This document shows positions 1 to 5,137 of a DNA stretch of 5,137 bases, piece by piece (positions within the stretch are counted from its first letter, which is position 1; each line of letters begins with the position of its first letter). The DNA comes from an uncultured Bacteroides sp. (GTDB taxonomy: Bacteria > Bacteroidota > Bacteroidia > Bacteroidales > Bacteroidaceae). The DNA lies in the NCBI GenBank assembly GCA_900557355.1, contig USSR01000522.1, forward strand, positions 1 to 5,137. The letters run 5' to 3'. Both the position numbers and the translations under genes were made by a program. Below the pieces are notes generated by a model. That model saw nothing but the letters and a program-made list of their open reading frames with translations. It was not told where the DNA came from and did no database searches.

Positions 1-2
1 GT

Positions 3-479
3 CCGGTTATTATGGGAGGAGATTTCAACGAGCCTTCCCATTTGGACTGGCAGGCGGACACAAAAAATCTATGGGATCACAATGGGGCTGTCATTCATTG
101 GGATTGTTCTATGATGCTTCATAAAGCCGGATTTAAGGATAGTTACCGTGAAAAATATCCTAATCCTGTTCGATATCCCGGTTTCACATTTCCTGCAGGA
201 AATAAGCTTGCAGAAGAAGCTAAACTGGAAAAATTAGCTTGGGCGCCTGAAGCAGATGAACGTGACCGGATTGATTTTATTTATTATTATCCGATGGACT
301 CGATTCTTTTATTGAAAAATTGCATATTAGTAGGCCCTTCTGAAACAGTTATCAGAGGTATAATAACAGAAAACGATTCTAAAGATAAGTTTCTGACTCC
401 TTCCTGCGTTTGGCCTACAGACCACAAAGGGAATCTTGCAACTTTTAAGATTCATAAGGCTTCTTCGAACTCGTTATAA
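3..479 (+). CDS. Endonuclease/exonuclease/phosphatase family protein, C-terminal part (5' end cut by window edge)
   Basis: This is the C-terminal half of an EEP-superfamily enzyme (DNase I / AP-endonuclease / phosphodiesterase fold). The frame is open from the left edge and reads PVI before the first in-window Met at 12, so that Met is an internal residue of the strand leading into the GGDFNEPS motif and not the start. Visible family motifs are GGDFNEP near the beginning (the Asp and Asn that bind the metal and phosphate), SYREKYPNP with PGFTF in the middle, DRIDFIYY about two thirds along (substrate and metal site strand), and WPTDHKGNLATF near the end (the catalytic Asp-His pair). The gene ends in TAA at 477-479. 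Members cleave phosphodiester or phosphomonoester bonds in nucleic acids, lipids or small molecules; the substrate cannot be told from this part. Any signal peptide would lie outside the window. The superfamily call is secure, the specific activity unknown. Confidence 0.88.
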   Translation, partial: PVIMGGDFNEPSHLDWQADTKNLWDHNGAVIHWDCSMMLHKAGFKDSYREKYPNPVRYPGFTFPAGNKLAEEAKLEKLAWAPEADERDRIDFIYYYPMDSILLLKNCILVGPSETVIRGIITENDSKDKFLTPSCVWPTDHKGNLATFKIHKASSNSL

Positions 480-510
480 AAGGCTGCGTTTGCTGTAGTA
501 TTGTTGAATT

Positions 511-527
511 GAAGATCGTCTTCTTTT
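511..527 (+). terminator. Weak candidate terminator hairpin after the EEP gene
   Basis: GAAGA (511-515) can pair with TCTTC (519-523) across a TCG loop, followed by TTTTATTTT. It lies about 30 bases after the EEP stop codon and is the only hairpin-plus-T-run I see before the next gene. The stem is only 5 bp and AT-leaning, and the T-run adjoins the -33 box of the next promoter, so this may be coincidence. Confidence 0.25.
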
Positions 528-529
528 AT

Positions 530-560
530 TTTGTTTCTTCTCGGAATATTCTTACTTTTG
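530..560 (+). promoter_or_regulatory. Bacteroidetes-type promoter for the AraC-family regulator
   Basis: The -33 box TTTG (530-533) and the -7 box TACTTTTG (553-560, a full match to TAnnTTTG) are separated by 19 nt, which fits the known Bacteroides sigma-ABfr consensus. Transcription would start a few bases after 560, leaving an A-rich leader of roughly 25-30 nt before the ATG at 596. No Shine-Dalgarno sequence is visible in that leader, which is common in Bacteroides. The start site itself is inferred. Confidence 0.72.
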
Positions 561-595
561 TGATACAATAACAAACAAAAAACATTCGATCTACA

Positions 596-1486
596 ATGCA
601 AACTTACTCAGCATGTGGTGCGGACATATCATGTCAGCATTGCCCTAAGGCTGTAGCCAATGCTATCGTTTACGCTTCTCATCCAAGAGGCTTTCACCTT
701 CCAGCTCAAAAGTGCGAAGAGAATATCATGATTTTCCTGTTGAAGGGAGAAGTACTCGTTAACAGTCAGGAGTATGCAGGGACTGTTTTGCATGCCGGTG
801 AATTTATTCTCCAGGCCATTGGATCAAAGTATGAAATCCTTGTTCTGGCAGATGCAGAATGTGTGTGTTACCATTTTAACCAACCGGAGTCTTTCTGTGA
901 AAAACGTTATAAGTATATCATGACTGAGGTAACTCCTCCGTTAATCTTTTTTCCTTTAAAGATAAGTCCGGAACTGCATTTCTTTCTGGAAGCCTCAAAA
1001 GCTTATCTGGCATCAGAAAAAATCTGCCGGGAACTACTTTCATTTAAACGGAAAGAGCTTGCTTTCATCCTTGGACAGTTTTATTCAGATTACGATTTGT
1101 CGATGCTGGTGCATCCGCTTTCTAAATATACTTCCAGCTTCCAGTATTTCGTTCTGAAAAATCATGCAAAAGTGAAGACTGTGGAAGAACTTGCCCAGTT
1201 GGGCGGATATACCATTACTACTTTCCGGCGTATTTTTAACTCTGTTTTCCATAAGCCTGTTTACGAGTGGATGATGGAGAAACGTAAAGAAAGCATTGTC
1301 TATGAGCTTCGCTATACAGATGCCACGATTTCTGAAATTTGCTTTAAATACGGTTTTGAGTCCTTGCCTCATTTTTCCAATTTCTGTAAGAAGAATTTTG
1401 GCTCTTCTCCTCGTGGTTTGCGGCAGGGGCGATTAGTAGAGTCATCAGAAAAGGAAATATCAGTTACTTGCGGAGAGGCTGGTTAA
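596..1486 (+). CDS. AraC-family transcriptional regulator with cysteine-rich N-terminal domain
   Basis: A 296-residue cytoplasmic DNA-binding regulator. The C-terminal part (about 190-277) carries the two helix-turn-helix units of AraC/XylS proteins: the first is VEELAQLGGYTITTFRRIF (about 196-214), the second runs from TISEICFKYGF (244-254) through FSNFCKKNFGSSPRGLR (260-276), matching the family signature around the GF and the F-K-x-x-F-G-x-S-P stretch. The N-terminal part (about 20-110) looks like a small beta-rich, cupin-like sensor region (IMIFLLKGEVLVN, then LHAGEFILQ), joined by a helical linker. It has no signal peptide or membrane segment, so it is not a hybrid two-component protein. 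Cysteines are dense: 7, 13, 16, 40, 89, 91 and 101. The ATG at 596 follows a good promoter and no earlier in-frame start is needed. Its last 23 bp overlap the convergent outer-membrane protein gene, a possible but unproven target. The ligand is unknown. Confidence 0.9.
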   Translation: MQTYSACGADISCQHCPKAVANAIVYASHPRGFHLPAQKCEENIMIFLLKGEVLVNSQEYAGTVLHAGEFILQAIGSKYEILVLADAECVCYHFNQPESFCEKRYKYIMTEVTPPLIFFPLKISPELHFFLEASKAYLASEKICRELLSFKRKELAFILGQFYSDYDLSMLVHPLSKYTSSFQYFVLKNHAKVKTVEELAQLGGYTITTFRRIFNSVFHKPVYEWMMEKRKESIVYELRYTDATISEICFKYGFESLPHFSNFCKKNFGSSPRGLRQGRLVESSEKEISVTCGEAG

Positions 1487-4229
1487 AACGGTATTTCACA
1501 GAGACAATGAAATAACTGCCTATCTGTTGTGTATGGCTCTCGTAAAAGCCATCTGCCATAGTGCTGCGGTAATAACTCTTCTGTTGGCTGAGTATATCCA
1601 CCCAGTTGGCTGATACCTCGGCTTGCTTCTTTTTCAAGAAACGCCATGTGATACTTGCATTCCATACAAATTGGTCGTCCTCCCCCTTCTTTATGTTCGT
1701 ACCGTTTCGGAAAAAATAATTCGCATCAGTTCTCAGCTGTATACTTTTGGGTAAGTCTGCAAAGGCGTTTATTCCGAAAGCATAATTGCGGGTGTAAGTA
1801 TCTGTTTCCAGAAGTGAGTTGGCAGAATGTTGAAAATTCCATCTTCCGTTCAGGTCGAAGTTTCCCCATTTAGGCTGATAGGATAGGCGGAGGTCAGTGT
1901 TTATCCCGGTGTTGTGAGTGGTGCTACGCTCCGGTTGTTCGGTCTGGTTTTCGTTGATGAGGCTGATATCTTGCGCAAAAGAGCTTCCGGCATTAGCATT
2001 CAGGCTAAAGCTTTTGATGCGCTTCTGATATCGAAGTACGCCGTTCATGTTCCAGTTGCCGTTGATATTGACCGGATAGGTTTCACGCCCACCTGTCTGC
2101 TGGTTGTAGGTTACTGCACGGGTCTGGCTGTTGATTCTGTTGTTCCAGTTCAGTGTGGCAAAGATACCTTGCTTCGTATTCTGTGCTTCCAGTCGGACGG
2201 ATTGATTGTAAGTAGGCTTCAGATTAGGGTTGCTTCGTGTGATGTTGAGCGGATCGCTGTTGTTGGTGGGGGCGATCAGATCGTATAATGACGGTTGCGA
2301 GGTATTTCCATAATAGTGTAGGATGATCCTGTTTTTCTTTTTCTGCCATGAGACGAACAACATAGGCTGGAAACCGACAGAGCGAAGGGTGGTATCGGCT
2401 TTATACAAACCTGTTTTCTGGTTCAGGCTACGGCGTTCGGGCTTAACGGACATTCCGGCATTGACATTCCAGGTGGTATCGGAGTAGTTAAGAAACAGAT
2501 TGATTCCGTGTTGTAGGGTACTGCTATGGCTTCGGTTACTCAGACTGTCAATGTAGCTCGTCTCATATCCCTTGGGCAGATAGCCGGGCTGCACCTCTGC
2601 TTCTTCCATAAAGCCGGACAGGTCGTATGTATTGCGGTCATTTTTCTGCTTGCTATAATTGAAATTATATGAGATTTGTGAGCGTAGTTTCTTGGTGAAA
2701 GGATGGGTGAACATCACTCCGATGCCTTGTGAACGGTTGGGCGATAGATTCGATGAGTACTGGTTACGGTAGAGTATAGAGTCGTTTCCGGCACTGTTTT
2801 TCAGTTGATAATAGGTTGTTGAGGATACGGAGAAGTTGTTATTGTCATTTTTACTATCATTGTATTGAGCTGTCAGTCCGACGGAAGTTCCTTTTCGATT
2901 GATACGGTGCATGATATTTGCGTGGAAGGAAGACCGGTGTTGGTCGCCTTTCATTAGTGACCCCATAGAAATATCATTGATTTTTTGATCATTGGGTATC
3001 TCACTGATGGTACTGAAAGGGTCCAATATATCCAGATGAGGATTTTCATTGAATGTACCTTGACGGTTATTATTGGCACTATTATTCCGGGTGAGGTTGA
3101 AATTACCGTAAATATTAACAAAGGTCATGCTATCTACCTGCCAGTTTAGGCCCAATGTCGCATTCATATTGCGACTGCCGTTCGTATTGTTACCGGCAGA
3201 GTATTGGTATTTGTTTCCGCTTGTCAGGTATTGTTCATTGTAAGATGTGGATACGTTACCCTGGTTATTGTGGTGATAGGACATATTTCCGTTGAGAGTC
3301 AGCTTTTTATTGTACTTTTGGGTAAAGTTCAATGCAACGTTCTCCTGTATGTTGTCCTTGTAGCTGGTTCTCATATTGAGATTACCGGAATTGGCAATGA
3401 CGGAGAGGTTGTTTCCGTTATTCTTGAAGTAGTTACCTTGCAGGTTGAAGTCCTTTTTGTTGTTATTGCCATATCCGGCTTGTCCCGATAAAAGAAGGGT
3501 TCCATTGAATTCTGCTTTGGTCTGCAAGTCGAGTACATAGTTCTCCTTTCCGGTACTGACACCTGTCAGCTTTTCCAGTTTACTTTTCTTATCGTATACT
3601 TTTATCTTGCTGACCAACTCTACAGGAAGGTTCTCCAGTGCCATTTTGTTGTCGCCCGCAAAGAAGGCTTCACCGTTTACGTTGATTTCATTGATAGGCA
3701 GTCCATTGTATTTCAGGGTTTTGGTTTCACTGTCATATTCCATTCCGGGAATACGTTTCACCAGAGCCTCCAGATAGGAGCCTTCGGGTGTTTTATAAGC
3801 TGCTGCATTGATAACGGTGGTATCTCCCACCTGGTCTATTTCACGTATTGGAGCTTTCACTGTCACTTCTCCCAATTCGATACCTTCTTCTAGTAGGATG
3901 CTGCCCAGATTAATGGTTGAAGCATTACTATCCAGTTTTCGAAAGACGGATTGCATGCCCGTATAAGAAGCTTTGAGTAAATATTGTGTTCCTTTCTGAG
4001 GATTAAACTGGAGGCTGAAGTGTCCGTCCGTGTCGCTTGCAGCTCCTTTTATGAAAGTGGAGTCTTTTCCACCTACAATAACAATGCTCGCGTAAGGTAA
4101 GGGGGCTTCCTCCTTGGGGGTATCCGATGCTGTGCACACTTTTCCCTTGACTGTTCTTGTTTTTTGAGCGAATAGAATAGTCGGGATTAGTAAGAATAGT
4201 AATAATATCCAGATTTTGTGCACGTTCAT
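1464..4229 (-). CDS. Outer-membrane beta-barrel protein with carboxypeptidase-regulatory-like domain (TonB-dependent-receptor-like)
   Basis: A 921-residue outer-membrane protein. Residues 1-21 form a signal peptide (basic NVHK start, IWILLLFLLIPTILF core) with likely cleavage between A21 and Q22 (LFA/Q). About 27-113 is a carboxypeptidase-D-regulatory-like beta-sandwich: TVKGKV opening, PYASIVIV, then SDTDGHFSL. LGEVTVKAP (119-127) resembles the TonB-box-like strand that opens the plug in SusC-type receptors. About 128-236 is a plug-like region (TTVINAAAYKTPEG, LVKRIPGMEYD, LPINEINVNGE, KIKVYDKKSK). The rest, about 240-915, is an Asn/Ser/Tyr-rich alternating beta-barrel of the 'outer membrane beta-barrel family' type, ending in an aromatic strand (SYFIVSVKYRF) plus a six-residue tail NQPLRK. 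There is no SusD-like partner next to it, so a glycan-uptake pair is not supported; substrate is unknown. It has its own promoter just upstream and is separated from the upstream same-strand gene by a terminator. The start ATG immediately precedes the signal peptide. Confidence 0.9.
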   Translation of the reverse strand: MNVHKIWILLLFLLIPTILFAQKTRTVKGKVCTASDTPKEEAPLPYASIVIVGGKDSTFIKGAASDTDGHFSLQFNPQKGTQYLLKASYTGMQSVFRKLDSNASTINLGSILLEEGIELGEVTVKAPIREIDQVGDTTVINAAAYKTPEGSYLEALVKRIPGMEYDSETKTLKYNGLPINEINVNGEAFFAGDNKMALENLPVELVSKIKVYDKKSKLEKLTGVSTGKENYVLDLQTKAEFNGTLLLSGQAGYGNNNKKDFNLQGNYFKNNGNNLSVIANSGNLNMRTSYKDNIQENVALNFTQKYNKKLTLNGNMSYHHNNQGNVSTSYNEQYLTSGNKYQYSAGNNTNGSRNMNATLGLNWQVDSMTFVNIYGNFNLTRNNSANNNRQGTFNENPHLDILDPFSTISEIPNDQKINDISMGSLMKGDQHRSSFHANIMHRINRKGTSVGLTAQYNDSKNDNNNFSVSSTTYYQLKNSAGNDSILYRNQYSSNLSPNRSQGIGVMFTHPFTKKLRSQISYNFNYSKQKNDRNTYDLSGFMEEAEVQPGYLPKGYETSYIDSLSNRSHSSTLQHGINLFLNYSDTTWNVNAGMSVKPERRSLNQKTGLYKADTTLRSVGFQPMLFVSWQKKKNRIILHYYGNTSQPSLYDLIAPTNNSDPLNITRSNPNLKPTYNQSVRLEAQNTKQGIFATLNWNNRINSQTRAVTYNQQTGGRETYPVNINGNWNMNGVLRYQKRIKSFSLNANAGSSFAQDISLINENQTEQPERSTTHNTGINTDLRLSYQPKWGNFDLNGRWNFQHSANSLLETDTYTRNYAFGINAFADLPKSIQLRTDANYFFRNGTNIKKGEDDQFVWNASITWRFLKKKQAEVSANWVDILSQQKSYYRSTMADGFYESHTQQIGSYFIVSVKYRFNQPLRK

Positions 4230-4251
4230 CTTAAGTCTTTTATAGCAATCA

Positions 4252-4282
4252 CAAAATTAGGGAGTTTTCGTTTGTATACAAT
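4252..4282 (-). promoter_or_regulatory. Bacteroidetes-type promoter for the outer-membrane protein gene
   Basis: Read on the minus strand, ATTG (4282-4279) and TAATTTTG (4259-4252, full match to TAnnTTTG) are separated by 19 nt, the same spacing as the regulator's promoter. Transcription would begin just past 4252, leaving only some 15-20 nt of leader before the ATG at 4229. The leader (AAAAGACTTAAG before ATG) has no convincing Shine-Dalgarno. The -33 box overlaps a 10-bp perfect palindrome, TTGTATACAA (4272-4281), which could be an operator half or chance. Confidence 0.68.
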
Positions 4283-4325
4283 ACTTTGATAAAGAAAATT
4301 TGAAATTTCGCTCTTATATTTCTAT

Positions 4326-4362
4326 AAAAAAACTCCTCTGTCGGTTTCCCGGCAGAGGAGTT
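4326..4362 (-). terminator. Strong intrinsic terminator of the fumarate reductase/succinate dehydrogenase operon
   Basis: CAGAGGAGTT (4353-4362) pairs perfectly with AACTCCTCTG (4331-4340). The stem continues inward with a G-U wobble and three G-C pairs around a 4-nt loop (4345-4348), giving about 14 bp. Read on the minus strand it runs into seven consecutive T (complement of 4332-4326), the classic Rho-independent layout. It lies about 34 bases after the TAA at 4396-4398, so it ends transcription of the iron-sulfur subunit gene and insulates the outer-membrane protein gene downstream. On the plus strand there is no comparable T-run after the hairpin, so it is one-directional. Confidence 0.88.
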
Positions 4363-4395
4363 CTGGTGATATTAATCAAATGTAGAAAGGGCCGA

Positions 4396-5137
4396 TTAGT
4401 CTTTCAGTTTTGCGATAATAAAGTCGCGGTTCAAACGAGCGATGTTGCTGATAGAAATGTTTTTCGGACATTCAGCTTCGCAAGCGCGAGTGTTGGTACA
4501 GTTACCAAATCCGAGTTCGTCCATCTTGCTCAACATAGCTTTTGCACGGCGCAATGCTTAGGGTTTACCTTGCGGCAGCAAGTTCAACTGGCTAACTTTT
4601 GCGGAAACGAATAACATGGCAGAACCATTCTTACATGCAGCTACACAAGCACCGCAACCGATACAAGCAGCAGCATCCATAGCCTCGTCAGCAATCTGCT
4701 TCGGGATCAAAATAGCATTAGCATCCTGAGGAGAACCTGTACGCACACTTACATAACCACCTGCTTGCATGATCTTGTCGTAAGCCGTGCGGTCTACCAT
4801 CAAGTCCTTGATTACCGGGAAACCGGCAGAACGCCAAGGTTCAACAGTGATAGTGTCGCCATCATTGAAACGACGCATGTAAATCTGGCAGGTAGTAGCA
4901 CCCGTTGCAGGACCGTGGGGATGTCCGTTGATGTAGAGCGAACACATACCGCAGATACCTTCGCGGCAGTCATGATCGAATACAACCGGTTCTTTGCCTT
5001 CAGAAATCAGTTGCTCATTCAAGATATCCAGCATTTCAAGGAATGAAGTGTCACCGGGGATATCTTTCATTTGGTATGTTTCAAAAGCGCCTTTTGCCTT
5101 TGGACCTTTCTGGCGCCATACTTTTAGTGTGAAACCG
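4396..5137 (-). pseudogene. frdB/sdhB: Succinate dehydrogenase/fumarate reductase iron-sulfur subunit, interrupted by in-frame TAA (5' end cut by window edge)
   Basis: This subunit passes electrons between the membrane cytochrome b and the flavoprotein in the complex that interconverts fumarate and succinate; in Bacteroides it mainly works as fumarate reductase on the inner membrane. The frame is open from the right edge ([13 protein letters not shown] at its beginning), so MKDIPGD at 5070 is internal and only a few N-terminal residues should be missing. Numbering visible residues from GFT, the [2Fe-2S] cysteines are 57, 62, 65 (CREGICGMC) and 83; the first ferredoxin-like cluster is [11 protein letters not shown] (158-168). 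After GKP comes TAA at 4558-4560, then 53 further in-frame codons (ALRRAKAMLSKMDELG...) with CTNTRACEAECP, ending LNRDFIIAKLKD and TAA at 4396-4398, just before the terminator. Readthrough length (about 250 residues) fits the family; termination at the first TAA would remove three of the seven cysteines that hold the [3Fe-4S] and [4Fe-4S] clusters. It is therefore either a real nonsense allele or a sequence error in an intact gene. Family identity is very secure. Confidence 0.9.
4558..4560 (-). other. In-frame TAA within the iron-sulfur subunit gene
   Basis: On the minus strand the codons read GGT AAA CCC TAA GCA TTG CGC CGT GCA AAA. From memory of Bacteroides homologues, this place reads GKPEA-RRAKAM, so the expected codon is GAA (Glu). 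One change, G to T on the coding strand (C to A at 4560 on the plus strand), explains it. The frame is the same on both sides, so no indel is involved. Confidence 0.85.

Noticed and set aside
1085..1372. Minus-strand 95-codon frame opposite the AraC-family regulator
   Set aside because: It covers the antisense of the conserved helix-turn-helix region and has no motif of its own.
1914..2288. Open frame of 124 codons on the plus strand inside the outer-membrane protein gene
   Set aside because: It lies wholly antisense to a strongly supported gene, its product shows no recognisable motif, and no promoter or ribosome-binding site precedes it.
3204..3491. Plus-strand frame coding a Val/Ile-rich 95-residue product that resembles a membrane protein
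   Set aside because: The hydrophobic look arises from reading the Asn-rich barrel codons (AAC/AAT) backwards as GTT/ATT; it is a shadow of the real gene.
4300..4614. Plus-strand 104-codon frame running through the terminator into the iron-sulfur gene
   Set aside because: It crosses the terminator hairpin and is antisense to the conserved C-terminal codons of the iron-sulfur subunit; no family resemblance.
4765..5046. Plus-strand 93-codon frame opposite the iron-sulfur subunit
   Set aside because: Antisense shadow of a well-conserved gene, with no supporting signals.
4558..5070. Treating the iron-sulfur subunit as a complete 170-residue protein starting at the Met at 5070
   Set aside because: Conserved sequence ([13 protein letters not shown] to FETYQ) continues in frame before that Met to the window edge, and conserved sequence continues in frame after the TAA, so both ends are artificial.

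Overview
The window looks like chromosomal DNA of a gut Bacteroides or close relative in the order Bacteroidales. Three things point there. Both recognisable promoters have the Bacteroidetes sigma-ABfr architecture (TTG-type -33 box, 19 nt spacer, TAnnTTTG -7 box). The starts of the two complete genes lack a good Shine-Dalgarno sequence and sit behind A-rich leaders. The gene set also fits: a large N-rich outer-membrane beta-barrel protein with an 'LFAQ' signal-peptide end, and a succinate dehydrogenase/fumarate reductase iron-sulfur subunit that reads like the Bacteroides FrdB/SdhB family. All complete genes here end in TAA.

Layout. (1) Positions 1-479, plus strand: the C-terminal part of an endonuclease/exonuclease/phosphatase (EEP) superfamily enzyme, cut by the left edge. 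(2) 480-595: a short intergenic region with a weak terminator-like hairpin and a perfect TTTG-N19-TACTTTTG promoter. (3) 596-1486, plus strand: an AraC-family regulator with a cysteine-rich N-terminal half. (4) 1464-4229, minus strand: a 921-residue outer-membrane protein with a signal peptide, a carboxypeptidase-regulatory-like domain, a plug-like region and a beta-barrel. Its 3' end overlaps the regulator's 3' end by 23 bp, tail to tail. (5) 4230-4395: the promoter of the outer-membrane protein and a strong intrinsic terminator for the gene upstream of it on the same strand. (6) 4396-5137, minus strand: fumarate reductase/succinate dehydrogenase iron-sulfur subunit. It is cut by the right edge and interrupted by an in-frame TAA at 4558-4560.

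How the parts relate. The iron-sulfur subunit is the last gene of what is normally a cytochrome b/flavoprotein/iron-sulfur operon, and the hairpin right after it fits that. The regulator and outer-membrane protein form a convergent pair; that the regulator controls its neighbour is plausible but not shown by the sequence. The EEP enzyme has no evident functional link to the others.

I see no CRISPR array, tRNA, rRNA, insertion sequence or clearly novel system. The observation that most deserves checking is the in-frame stop in the iron-sulfur subunit: the 53 codons after it keep perfect family-like coding sequence, including three iron-sulfur cysteines, up to a proper stop just before the terminator.
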